DNA of 11,780 bases from Thermoleophilia bacterium (GCA_025933895.1 JAICZB010000043.1:1-11780), one strand, 5' to 3'. Positions 1 to 6,757 are shown, numbered from the stretch's first letter. Made by a program: numbers and translations. Notes: generated from the sequence alone by a model not told the origin.

Positions 1-1172
1 ACCCCGGCATTGAGCCGATTCGCCGCGAGTTGAGCCAGGTTCACGACATCGGCGGGCTGGATCTGCGACTGGCCGGACGCGAGCACGAGATCGTACGCCT
101 GGCCGGACGAGAGCGAGACGATGGCCAGGTAGACCGTCGGCTGTCCCGTCCGTGACAGGGTCACGATCCCGCCGTACGCGGCGTCCCCGACGTCGCTCAG
201 ATCCACCGGTGTGAACCGGCCGGACCCCCCGAAGCCGAATCCGCTCGCGAAAGCGTAGGCGAATGCCACGCCGGTGAACCTGCCGAACACGGTTGCCTCG
301 TTGGCGCTCGGAAACCAACCGAGGAGCTGGGTCAGATCCTCGAAGCTGCCCGCAGGCTCCATGTCCAGCTCGTATTCGGAGAGCGACGGCGGCCCCGGCG
401 TCTGGTAACCGTGGTCGACGATCGTCGCCTGGCCGCCGAGATCGGAGGTCGTGAGCGCGAGCGTCGCCAGGTCCGGGCCGCCGGCGGGTGGGCCGACTTC
501 GAGCCGGGGCGGAAGCTCGACCGGCTTGCCCCGCAGATGGCCTGCCTCGGCGAGCCGGAGCCGATGATCGAGGTTCCGCGCCAGCCTCGACGCGACGCGG
601 GACGCAGCCGTCACCGAGCCGGCTCCGACGTCGACGCGGAGGACGTACCGGCCGTCGGTGAACTGCTCGTCGACGAACGCAACGGGCACCGCACTCGGAA
701 CGGTGAAGGTCGTGCCCTCGGCGAAGCGGTGTGTGCCGACCTTCGGCGCCTTCAGCGCCCGGACCGAAACGGCGAGCCCGTAGGGCTCGAGGGCCGTGAA
801 CTTCGCGTCGTCCTTCCGCCAGAACGCAAGACCGTGCCTGGCGTCGGAGGACGTCTTGTACTTGTCGACGGCGGTTCCGATCTCCGTCACCCCGGCGCGG
901 CCGCTGTAGCGGTCCCCGTACGTGAGGTCGTAGCCGGTGAGCCGGCCGAGCTTGGCGAAGGTGTTCGACTGAGCCCCGATCGAGGTGTTCGAGGCTTCGG
1001 CATTCGAGACGACGCCCGAGTCGCGGGAGACAACCAGCCCGCGGCTTGCGGCGCCGAGCGTGGACTTCGACAGCGCCACGAGCGAGAGCTTCACGCGATG
1101 CGTGCGGCCCGCAGACGCAGCTGGGACGAGAACGGCGGCGACGAGCGCCGCGGCGAGCAGAACCTTCTTCAT
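1..1172 (-). CDS. Secreted two-module protein of unknown function, C-terminus cut by window edge
   Basis: The frame is open from an ATG at 1172 to the left edge, giving 390 residues without a stop. It begins with a Sec-type signal peptide: two Lys, a hydrophobic stretch to about residue 19, then a probable cleavage after AASA near residue 21. The mature part looks like two copies of one module. Residues about 31-205 and 237-388 each open with a 'LxxSxLG' or 'TTSDLGG' segment and end with a strand-rich 'YVLRVDV...' or 'VYLAIVS...' stretch, followed by a short helix (ASRLARNLDHRL, AQLAANRLNAG). A low-complexity linker (PPRLEVGPPAGGPD) joins them. There are no cysteines and no catalytic motif that I recognise. 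A ribosome binding site (AAGAAGG) overlaps the stop of the upstream M15 peptidase gene, and only 9 nt separate the two, so they are probably co-transcribed. It could be a lipid- or ligand-binding envelope protein, but that is a guess. The reading frame itself is solid. Confidence 0.85.
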   Translation of the reverse strand, partial: MKKVLLAAALVAAVLVPAASAGRTHRVKLSLVALSKSTLGAASRGLVVSRDSGVVSNAEASNTSIGAQSNTFAKLGRLTGYDLTYGDRYSGRAGVTEIGTAVDKYKTSSDARHGLAFWRKDDAKFTALEPYGLAVSVRALKAPKVGTHRFAEGTTFTVPSAVPVAFVDEQFTDGRYVLRVDVGAGSVTAASRVASRLARNLDHRLRLAEAGHLRGKPVELPPRLEVGPPAGGPDLATLALTTSDLGGQATIVDHGYQTPGPPSLSEYELDMEPAGSFEDLTQLLGWFPSANEATVFGRFTGVAFAYAFASGFGFGGSGRFTPVDLSDVGDAAYGGIVTLSRTGQPTVYLAIVSLSSGQAYDLVLASGQSQIQPADVVNLAQLAANRLNAG

Positions 1173-1181
1173 CAAGCCTTC

Positions 1182-1853
1182 TTAGTGGCCGTTCGAGGAG
1201 AAGTGCATGTAGTCCTTCGTGGAGCCGAACCACGAGCCGCCCCAGCCCCAGCCGATGGAGGCGAAGGCGCGCCGGACGGCGGGCGTCACCATCCCGCGCC
1301 GGTGATGTGACCGCTTGAGGTACGAGAGCGCGGTCTTGTCGCGCGTCATGCCGCACCCGACATACGGGTTCTCGCGCGGGTCGAGGTCGATCGCCTCACC
1401 GAACGCGTGCATCGACCAGTGGTGCGTGGTGGCGCTGCTACTGCACGGCGACGCGGCGGCGTCGCGGCATTCCATCGACGCGGTCACGTCGCCGCTCCGG
1501 TCGGGATGCGGCCCGTACGTCGACGCGAACGCGGCGTCCCGGATCGGGAACCGCAGCCGGTAGAGCTTCCCGAACACCTTGGCGAGCGGGTGCGCGACCG
1601 TCTGGTTGACGACGATCTGGCCGACGTGCGTCGTCCGGTCGAAGCCGTAGTAGCGGAAGCTGAGGACGCGCAGCTGCGACATCCAGACGGGACAGCCGCG
1701 ATGCCACTCCCCGGCTGCCTTGATCGCGTGCCGCTGCGCGGGGGTGAGCCGTTCGACGCCGGTGCGCTGCACCGTGTGCTGGGCCGTGTGATGGGTCGTC
1801 GCGGCGGTGACGGAAAGGACGGCCGTGACGACGAGGGTGGCGATGCCCTTCAT
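1182..1853 (-). CDS. Exported M15 family (VanY / D-Ala-D-Ala carboxypeptidase-like) metallopeptidase
   Basis: This 223-residue protein has an N-terminal hydrophobic segment (about 4-20) that fits a signal peptide. The C-terminal half carries the zinc-peptidase signature of the M15 peptidase fold. The SxHxxGxAxD motif is present as S147-M-H149-A-F-G152-E-A154-I-D156, giving zinc ligands H149 and D156. The later D214-Y-M-H217-F supplies the catalytic acid position and the third ligand. A preceding W/G-rich turn (GWGWGGSWFG) is also typical. Family members cut D-Ala peptide bonds in peptidoglycan; the exact substrate here is not readable from sequence. The N-terminal region (about 25-130) is poorly conserved in my memory of the family. 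The ATG lacks a clear ribosome binding site, and no in-frame start just upstream is better. The following gene starts 9 nt after the stop, suggesting an operon. A 13-bp hairpin and a 10-bp direct repeat lie in the 5' region. Confidence 0.88.
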   Translation of the reverse strand: MKGIATLVVTAVLSVTAATTHHTAQHTVQRTGVERLTPAQRHAIKAAGEWHRGCPVWMSQLRVLSFRYYGFDRTTHVGQIVVNQTVAHPLAKVFGKLYRLRFPIRDAAFASTYGPHPDRSGDVTASMECRDAAASPCSSSATTHHWSMHAFGEAIDLDPRENPYVGCGMTRDKTALSYLKRSHHRRGMVTPAVRRAFASIGWGWGGSWFGSTKDYMHFSSNGH

Positions 1854-1872
1854 CCGCGGGGCATGGTGCCAG

Positions 1873-1903
1873 CGATCGGCGCGTGTCGCCGCCCGATCGG
1901 CGC
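1873..1903. repeat. Direct repeat CGATCGGCGC, two copies 21 bp apart
   Basis: The ten-base sequence CGATCGGCGC occurs at 1873-1882 and again at 1894-1903. The spacing is 21 bp, two helical turns, so a bound protein would meet both copies on the same DNA face. They lie 20-50 bp upstream of the M15 peptidase start, where an operator could act. In GC-rich DNA a pair like this can be chance, so the regulatory reading is tentative. Confidence 0.35.
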
Positions 1904-1913
1904 CGTCCTCCGA

Positions 1914-1949
1914 GCGGGAGGGCCGCCGCCGCAGCCGCGGCCCTCCCGC
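1914..1949. other. Perfect 13-bp GC-rich hairpin upstream of the M15 gene
   Basis: The arm GCGGGAGGGCCGC (1914-1926) is exactly complementary to GCGGCCCTCCCGC (1937-1949), with a 10-nt loop. No T-run follows on either strand. It may be a second, U-tract-less terminator for the beta-helix gene, or a structured 5' leader of the M15 peptidase mRNA if transcription starts between the two hairpins. Confidence 0.55.
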
Positions 1950-1986
1950 CGGCTATTCAATCGCGGTTCGAAGCGGTTTGCCAGGC

Positions 1987-2016
1987 GGACGGGCCCGGCT
2001 CGTGCCGGGCCCGTCC
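1987..2016 (-). terminator. Perfect 13-bp stem-loop terminator of the beta-helix gene
   Basis: The arm GGACGGGCCCGGC (1987-1999) pairs perfectly with GCCGGGCCCGTCC (2004-2016) around a 4-nt loop. It begins 24 nt beyond the stop codon of the beta-helix gene. It lacks a strong U-tract, as many high-GC actinobacterial terminators do. The stem is almost purely G/C and far stronger than expected by chance, so a terminator or mRNA 3'-end stabiliser is the best reading. Confidence 0.7.
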
Positions 2017-2039
2017 AGAGCCGAGGTCGCGTCGACGCG

Positions 2040-3506
2040 CTAGTTCGTGCAGCCGGCGATGGTCCCCGTCGGCTCGCAGTTGTCGACGTGGTTCCCGGTG
2101 ACGTCGGATTCCGAGAGCGTCACCGAGCCGTTGAAGTTGAAGATGCCGCCGCCGTTGGCAGCGGTGTTTCCCTCCACCTGACTGTGCCGTACCGTCAGCT
2201 GGCCGCCGAACAGAGGCGGGGGACCCGGAGGCAGGGGCACGCCGTTGGCGATGCCGCCGCCGAACCCACCGGCGCGATTGTGGTTCACCGTGCTGTGAGT
2301 GACGGTCAGGACTGCCGGGGTGGTGCCGGGCGGGCCCTGCGCGTTCACGATCCCGCCGCCCGAGCCTGCGACGCCGGCCGCGGCCGCGACGTTCCCGTCC
2401 ACCTCGGAGAAGCGGATGACCATCATCCCGTGGTTCACGACGCCGCCGCCGATCCCGTTCGGAGCAGTGTTGTGCTCAACCTCGCTGTGGCTGAGCACGG
2501 CGTTGCTGCCGTTCGCGATCCCGGCCGCGGCGATGGGAGGACCTTCTCCTCCGGGGCCCGCAGTGGCCGTGTTGCCCTCGACCTCGCTGTGGATCACCCG
2601 CAGGTTGGCGGTGCCTTTCGGACTTCCCTGGTTGCCGCTCGAGATGCCACCACCGTTCAATGACGTGTTGCCGTCGACCTCGCTGTGGTTCAGGTTGGCC
2701 GACCCCAGCAGGTTCTGGATGCCGCCGCCTCCGGCATTCGGGGCGACGTTGTGGTTGACCTCGCTGCGGTTGAGGTTCAGTACCGTCACACCGCCGGCAC
2801 CGAGGTAGTCGCCGCTGGCGATGCCGCCGCCGACACCGCCCTGGGCCGTGTTCCCGTTCACCCGCGTGCGGAAGAGCGTCGCGGTTCCGTCGACGTTCAC
2901 GATCCCGCCGCCGCCCAGGCCGCCGTTCTGGTCCTGACTCGGGGCCTGCGTCTGCGCGTTGTCGCTCACAGAGCTGCGGCGCAGGTTCAGCTGGGCCACG
3001 CTCGACGGGTCGAAGGTGGCGTTGGCGATGCCCCCTCCTGCGACGCCGGCCGAATTGCCGGTCACGTGGGTGTCGTACAACGTCACCGCTCCACCGAGGT
3101 TCGCGATCCCGCCGCCGAAGTCGGCTGCCGACCCGCCGGTGATCGTCATGTCGTCGAGAGTGAGGTTCCCACCCGGGCCGTCGACCTCGAAGACGCGGAC
3201 CGAGCCGGTCCCGTCGATCGTGGCGTCGTGGCCGACGATCTGGATCGGAGTCATGACGACGGGCAGGCCGTTCTCCCCGTTGTCGGCGGTCGTCAGGTCG
3301 TACTCGCACCGCTTGGCAAGGTGGATCGTGCCGCCGCCCGCCGAATTCGCCGCGTCGATCGCCGCCACCAGCGCCGCCTGGCCTCCGCACGGCACCCTCA
3401 TGGCCGACGACCCCGCAGTCGCGGCGGTCACGGAGAGCAGAGACACGACCAGGACGCCTGCCGTTGTCACGGCAAGGCGCTTCATCGGAACTCGAATCCG
3501 TTTCAA
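2040..3506 (-). CDS. Secreted right-handed parallel beta-helix (polymorphic outer-membrane-protein-like repeat) protein
   Basis: The protein has 488 residues from a TTG start. Residues 1-32 form a signal peptide (basic MKRIRVPMKR, then a hydrophobic core, AATA-G cleavage). Next comes a capping segment typical of such proteins: a Cys near 40, 'AIDAANSAGGGTIHL', and a second Cys near 67. The body contains eleven repeats pairing a 'xVxGNTA'-type turn with 'GGGIxN', the pattern of Chlamydia-type polymorphic repeats and parallel beta-helix adhesins or lyases. No pectate-lyase catalytic set is evident, and the C-terminus ends in a Cys-containing tail (NCEPTGTIAGC) without LPxTG or a sorting helix. 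I chose TTG over the in-frame ATG at 3485 because a purine-rich site (GGAAGGGGGAAG) lies just before the TTG and nothing suitable precedes the ATG. The role is probably surface exposure or polymer binding; the substrate is unknown. A strong hairpin follows the stop. Confidence 0.85.
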   Translation of the reverse strand: MKRIRVPMKRLAVTTAGVLVVSLLSVTAATAGSSAMRVPCGGQAALVAAIDAANSAGGGTIHLAKRCEYDLTTADNGENGLPVVMTPIQIVGHDATIDGTGSVRVFEVDGPGGNLTLDDMTITGGSAADFGGGIANLGGAVTLYDTHVTGNSAGVAGGGIANATFDPSSVAQLNLRRSSVSDNAQTQAPSQDQNGGLGGGGIVNVDGTATLFRTRVNGNTAQGGVGGGIASGDYLGAGGVTVLNLNRSEVNHNVAPNAGGGGIQNLLGSANLNHSEVDGNTSLNGGGISSGNQGSPKGTANLRVIHSEVEGNTATAGPGGEGPPIAAAGIANGSNAVLSHSEVEHNTAPNGIGGGVVNHGMMVIRFSEVDGNVAAAAGVAGSGGGIVNAQGPPGTTPAVLTVTHSTVNHNRAGGFGGGIANGVPLPPGPPPLFGGQLTVRHSQVEGNTAANGGGIFNFNGSVTLSESDVTGNHVDNCEPTGTIAGCTN

Positions 3507-3535
3507 ACTTCCCCCTTCCTGGATTTGCCGCAGGT

Positions 3536-3555
3536 TGCAACCCTACGCCGTTGCA
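3536..3555. repeat. Inverted repeat TGCAAC / GTTGCA between two genes
   Basis: TGCAAC (3536-3541) and GTTGCA (3550-3555) are perfect complements with an 8-nt spacer. They lie in the 59-bp gap between the diguanylate cyclase stop and the beta-helix start. It may be an operator for the beta-helix gene or a weak hairpin after the cyclase gene; six base pairs is near the chance level. Confidence 0.3.
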
Positions 3556-3565
3556 GGACGTTTCT

Positions 3566-4699
3566 CTAGGCGCCAGCTGCCCGCGGGAGCTGCGATCTAC
3601 TCCTGCTCTCCCACGTCCCGTCGACGACGGCCGTGTTGCGCGTGACCTTGGCCTTGCGCACGAGCCGGCCCGCAGCTTCGAGTGCGCCCTCCGCGGAGTG
3701 CGCACCGTCGAGCAGCACGGCTCCGACGGAGCCGGTGATCGTGCGCGGACGCCCGTCGATCGCGAACGGCCGGGTGGCGATGAGCAGCCGGAGCCGTTCG
3801 GCGAAGTCGGCGAGCTCGGTGCTCTCGACGTGCGGCGCGAGCACGACGAACTCCTCTCCGCCCCACCGAAAGACGAGGTCGCTCCCGCGCAGGTGGTCGC
3901 GCAGTCGCTGCGTGACGTCCACGAGAAGTGCATCGCCGGCGGCGTATCCGTACGTGTCGTTGACCGTCTTGAAGCGGTCGAGGTCGAGGAAGCAGACCGC
4001 GGCCGTGCGCCCGCCGCGCCTGATGCGCGCCTGCTCGGCAGCGAGCGCCTCGGCGAGCGCGTAGCGGTTCGGCGCGTCGGTCAGAGCATCGACACGTGCG
4101 CGCGAGCGTTCCGCCGTGAGAGTCCGCTCGAGCCGGCGCCGGAGCCGGTTCGCAACAGCGGCAACCAGCAGGAGACCGGCGGCGAAGGCGAGCGCAAGTC
4201 CCGGCGCCGTCTGGAAGAGATAGAGGAAGGCAACGAGCAGTGGCGCCGGGAGAAACCAGCCGACGACGATGGCCCGCCACGCGGCACGCAGCTCGCGGCG
4301 TAGCCTCATGCTCCGCCCGAGCGCAGGCAGCACGATCCTCACGTTGAGCGCGAATCCGGTGACCAGCCCGACGGTCGCGACCACGACGGCGCCCGGCACC
4401 CCGCGGTTCGCGAGCTGCTGTCCGGCCAGGCCGACCACGAATCCCTGCAGCGCGCCGGCAACCGCGCCCAGGGCACGCTTTCTCCGGACCTCGCCGGCGG
4501 TGAACGCCTCGATCGACGCGCCGGCGCAGGCGCCGAGCCACGGTCCGCCGACGAGTGCTGCGGCAACGAGAAACGGACCCGCGAGAGATACGCGCGTCCG
4601 GCGCGCGACGACGACGTTCAGCTGCTCCGCGAGAGCCGTGAGCGCGACGAGGACGATCGCCGCCGGAATGCCGGTGTCGAGCCTGACCGCCGGAGACAT
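3566..4699 (-). CDS. Membrane-anchored diguanylate cyclase (GGDEF domain)
   Basis: This enzyme condenses two GTP into cyclic di-GMP. The 377-residue protein has an N-terminal membrane region (about 10-185) with several hydrophobic segments, including 40-60, 84-122 and 145-183, which I cannot assign to a named sensor family. A short basic linker (RLRRRLERTL) follows, then a complete GGDEF domain from about 203 to 360. Visible landmarks are DALTDAPNR (204-212, canonical DxLTGLxNR), the metal Asp in FLDLDRFK (D239), the VND of the nucleotide site (246-248) and the active loop GGEEF (280-284). R271-G-S-D274 lies exactly five residues before GGEEF, forming an intact product-inhibition I-site. GY replaces the usual GH at 251-252. 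The domain is therefore expected to be active and feedback-controlled. It sits among genes for exported proteins, which would fit c-di-GMP control of the surface, but nothing in the sequence proves that link. The ATG has no strong ribosome binding site. Confidence 0.93.
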   Translation of the reverse strand: MSPAVRLDTGIPAAIVLVALTALAEQLNVVVARRTRVSLAGPFLVAAALVGGPWLGACAGASIEAFTAGEVRRKRALGAVAGALQGFVVGLAGQQLANRGVPGAVVVATVGLVTGFALNVRIVLPALGRSMRLRRELRAAWRAIVVGWFLPAPLLVAFLYLFQTAPGLALAFAAGLLLVAAVANRLRRRLERTLTAERSRARVDALTDAPNRYALAEALAAEQARIRRGGRTAAVCFLDLDRFKTVNDTYGYAAGDALLVDVTQRLRDHLRGSDLVFRWGGEEFVVLAPHVESTELADFAERLRLLIATRPFAIDGRPRTITGSVGAVLLDGAHSAEGALEAAGRLVRKAKVTRNTAVVDGTWESRSRSQLPRAAGA

Positions 4700-4742
4700 G
4701 AACGCATTGAACAGCGGCGGTCGGACTACTCCCGAAGGTTCA

Positions 4743-4772
4743 GGAGGCGGGCACCGGCCGGCGCCCGCCTCC
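4743..4772 (-). terminator. GC-rich stem-loop after the 10-Cys secreted protein gene
   Basis: GGAGGCGGGC (4743-4752) pairs perfectly with GCCCGCCTCC (4763-4772). The 10-nt loop contains the self-complementary CCGGCCGG, which can extend the stem past one mismatch. It lies 11 nt past the stop of the secreted-protein gene and upstream of the diguanylate cyclase start, so it would separate the two transcripts. No clear U-tract follows. Confidence 0.65.
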
Positions 4773-4783
4773 TCGTCGTTCCG

Positions 4784-6019
4784 TTACTTGATGATGGTGG
4801 TCGCGCAGTACGTGCCGCCGGTGAAGACGCCGTCGTCCGGACAGGAAGACGCGTCCTGGTTGAACTGGTTCGCGCCCATGAGGTCATCGGCGGTGAAGGA
4901 GCGGTGGACGCCGAAGTTGATGGCGCCGCCGTCGTCCAACGAGAAGTACGGATAGATGCAGAAGGCACCGCCGAACCCGTTCGGGCACTCGGTCGGGCCG
5001 ACGAACGAGTTGCCGAGCACCTCGGCGATCCCGCCCGTGTCGGAGACCGCGGCCCAGCTCTGCTGATGCGAGTCGTCACCGAACGTGGCGTCGAAGATCC
5101 GGATCGGCGAGAAGCCGGCCCAGCTGGCCTCGTTGAACGAGTCGCAGTTCGACTGACCCGGAACGCAGAACTGCAGCGGAGTCGGGCCGTAGATGTCCGC
5201 GTGGCCGATCTCCCAGACGAACGCCATCGGCGTGTCCCAGACGCCGCCCCAGTCGAGGGCGTTGCCGATCTTGTTCTTCGAGAACTCCGGCGTCAGAGGG
5301 CCGTCCTTGGGGCTGATGAGCACGAGGATGCTCGACTGCTCACCGGTCGTCTCGTCCGTGACCTGCTCCTGGTAGGCCGAGTCCGACGACGGCGCCCAGA
5401 TGTGGACGTCGACGATATCGAGCGCGTGCATGACGAACGGCGCCTTGCCGGTGGCGTCCGTGATCATGCCGTTGAACGCGGCCGGCTCGGCGATCTGCTT
5501 ACCCTGCTTCGCGATCGTCCAGACCGGCGAGCACGCTGTGTAGGTGTCGGGCGCGTGCACGAGGTTGAAGCCGCCGTTCGAGAAGCAGTTCTTGGTGAAG
5601 GAATCCGGATAGAACTGCAGCTCGAGGAAGCCTTCCTGGCCGATCTTGTGCGGGTTCGAGTCCTTGACCGTACCGCCGAACCAGAACGTCGGCCCGACGC
5701 TCGAGACCGGCTTCACACCGTCGGCCGGCAGCTGGACATGCCACGTGATGTTCTGTGCGGAGCGCGAATGCGACGACACCGGATCGAGCTCCGGCTCGTC
5801 GTGACCCGTGCACCCCGACGTGTAGTACTCGCTCAGGTCGTTCTCGTCAGCGCTTAGGCCACCCGGGATGTGCGCGAGGCAGCCGGCGGTGGTTGCACCG
5901 GCGGTTCCCGAGATGATCTTCGCGGAGCCCTTGCTTGTGCCGGCGGCGCCGGTGGAAGCACCCAGCGCGAGCACGAACGCCGAGACTGCCGCAAGCAAGG
6001 CGAACCTCAGTCCATTCAT
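4784..6019 (-). CDS. Secreted 10-cysteine protein of unknown function
   Basis: The protein has 411 residues and an N-terminal signal peptide (hydrophobic core about 5-20, cleavage probably near residues 24-27). The mature part is rich in Asp, Trp, Phe and Gly and contains ten cysteines, an even number compatible with five disulfides. Dense aromatic stretches such as PTFWFGG, LELQFYPD, VHIWAPSSD, LDWGGVWDTPMAFVWEIGHADIY and YPYFSLDDGG suggest a compact extracellular beta-rich domain. I recognise no catalytic signature. A polysaccharide- or protein-degrading enzyme and a binding protein are both possible. The start is well supported: AGAAGGGGGAG lies 5-6 nt before the ATG, and a promoter candidate (TTCACA / TATTGT) lies about 45 nt upstream. 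The gene is divergent from a winged-helix regulator whose start carries a palindrome, so regulation by that neighbour is plausible. A hairpin follows the stop. Confidence 0.85.
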   Translation of the reverse strand: MNGLRFALLAAVSAFVLALGASTGAAGTSKGSAKIISGTAGATTAGCLAHIPGGLSADENDLSEYYTSGCTGHDEPELDPVSSHSRSAQNITWHVQLPADGVKPVSSVGPTFWFGGTVKDSNPHKIGQEGFLELQFYPDSFTKNCFSNGGFNLVHAPDTYTACSPVWTIAKQGKQIAEPAAFNGMITDATGKAPFVMHALDIVDVHIWAPSSDSAYQEQVTDETTGEQSSILVLISPKDGPLTPEFSKNKIGNALDWGGVWDTPMAFVWEIGHADIYGPTPLQFCVPGQSNCDSFNEASWAGFSPIRIFDATFGDDSHQQSWAAVSDTGGIAEVLGNSFVGPTECPNGFGGAFCIYPYFSLDDGGAINFGVHRSFTADDLMGANQFNQDASSCPDDGVFTGGTYCATTIIK

Positions 6020-6062
6020 TCGTCTCCCCCTTCTAGTTGCCTGATTGGCCCGGCAGGAGCGG

Positions 6063-6090
6063 ACAATAAGCCACTCCGACCGGCTGTGAA
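6063..6090 (-). promoter_or_regulatory. Candidate sigma-70-type promoter of the 10-Cys secreted protein gene
   Basis: On the minus strand, TTCACA (6090-6085, five of six matches to TTGACA) and TATTGT (6068-6063, four of six matches to TATAAT) are separated by 16 bp. This predicts a transcript start near 6056 and a leader of about 37 nt containing the purine-rich ribosome binding site. The call rests on sequence resemblance only. Confidence 0.45.
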
Positions 6091-6179
6091 GTACCTAACG
6101 AGGTGAAATTCGGCACAGCTGCGCCGAGGCGATGTCTCCGTTCCCCACGTTCTTTCGGACGCGGGGATGAGATGATCTG

Positions 6180-6198
6180 TTGCAAAAGTTTTTTGCAA
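6180..6198. promoter_or_regulatory. Perfect palindrome at the regulator start, candidate autoregulatory operator
   Basis: TTGCAAAA (6180-6187) and TTTTGCAA (6191-6198) are exact reverse complements around a 3-nt spacer. This is a symmetric 19-bp site and an AT-rich island in GC-rich DNA. The last A is the first base of the regulator's ATG, and the first three bases are a possible in-frame TTG start. ArsR-like winged-helix dimers bind such symmetric sites and often repress their own genes. The site also lies between the regulator and the divergent secreted-protein gene. Confidence 0.65.
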
Positions 6199-6734
6199 TG
6201 GCCGCACGCGACCCGACACGCGTCCAGATGTGGGCGATGGCCCATCCTCTCCGACTCGAGATCCTCGGGCTGCTCGCCGAAGGTCCGGCGACCGCGTCGA
6301 TGCTCGGACGGCGGCTCGGCGAGTCGAGCGGCTCGACGAGCTACCACCTGCGAGTGCTCGAGCGTGCCGGCGCCGTCGTGGAGGATCCCGAGCTCGGAAC
6401 CCGTCGGGAACGCTGGTGGCGCCGACCCGACCCGTTCGTCCTGATCCCGACCGACGACGATCTCGAGGGCCGCGCAATCACTGCGCGCGTCCTGGGGCTG
6501 TTCTTCGCGCGCGACGAGCTGGCCCGGCGCCGCATCGTCACGAGTGAGGTGAGCGCAGCCTGGCGTGGAGGAGCATTCGTCGGCAACTGGTTCCTCGAGC
6601 TGACTCCGGAGGAAGCCGACGCGCTCGCCGAGCGGCTCGTGGAGCTGATTCAGGAGCTCCGTACCCGCGCCGAGCCCACGCCCGGTGCGGACCGTGCCCT
6701 CGTCTCGATCAGCGTGCTCCCCTGGCTCGAGTGA
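6198..6734 (+). CDS. ArsR-like winged helix-turn-helix transcriptional regulator (HTH_20 type)
   Basis: The protein has 178 residues from the ATG at 6198. Residues about 8-76 form a winged-helix DNA-binding domain: 'VQMWAMAHPLRLEILGLLAEGPATASMLGRRLGESSGSTSYHLRVLERAGAVV'-type architecture, with the recognition helix near 45-57 and a wing ending in RRERWWRR. The remaining residues form a helical, acidic C-terminal region (ITARVLGLF..., ELTPEEADALAERLVELIQEL), probably for dimerisation. There are no Cys metal-sensing residues in the HTH, so it is unlikely to be a classical metal sensor. An in-frame TTG at 6180 would add MQKFFA, encoded by the palindrome itself. I prefer the ATG because the extra residues look like operator sequence, but the start is uncertain and neither codon has a good ribosome binding site, so a leaderless message is possible. 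Likely targets are itself and the divergent 10-Cys gene. The downstream minus-strand hydrolase ends 8 nt away, convergently. Confidence 0.88.
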   Translation: MAARDPTRVQMWAMAHPLRLEILGLLAEGPATASMLGRRLGESSGSTSYHLRVLERAGAVVEDPELGTRRERWWRRPDPFVLIPTDDDLEGRAITARVLGLFFARDELARRRIVTSEVSAAWRGGAFVGNWFLELTPEEADALAERLVELIQELRTRAEPTPGADRALVSISVLPWLE

Positions 6735-6735
6735 G

Positions 6736-6757
6736 GCCGAGCTCAGTACGACTCGGC
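6736..6757. terminator. Weak hairpin between convergent regulator and hydrolase genes
   Basis: GCCGAG (6736-6741) pairs with CTCGGC (6752-6757) around a 10-nt loop in the narrow convergent junction. The stop of the minus-strand hydrolase gene lies in the loop. A short bidirectional terminator is possible, but six base pairs is weak evidence. Confidence 0.25.

Noticed and set aside
411..1310. A 299-codon plus-strand open frame
   Set aside because: It is the shadow of the secreted two-module gene and the end of the M15 gene, and its product has no recognisable domain.
1407..2663. A 418-codon plus-strand frame across the M15 gene and beta-helix gene
   Set aside because: It crosses two well-supported minus-strand genes and both hairpins, and its composition is typical of an antisense GC frame.
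2476..3933. A 485-codon minus-strand frame overlapping the beta-helix and cyclase genes
   Set aside because: It is an out-of-frame reading of two genes with clear domains; the product is Arg-rich and low complexity.
4904..5857. A 317-codon plus-strand frame opposite the 10-Cys gene
   Set aside because: The minus-strand product has a signal peptide, good ribosome binding site and paired cysteines; the plus-strand product has none of these features.
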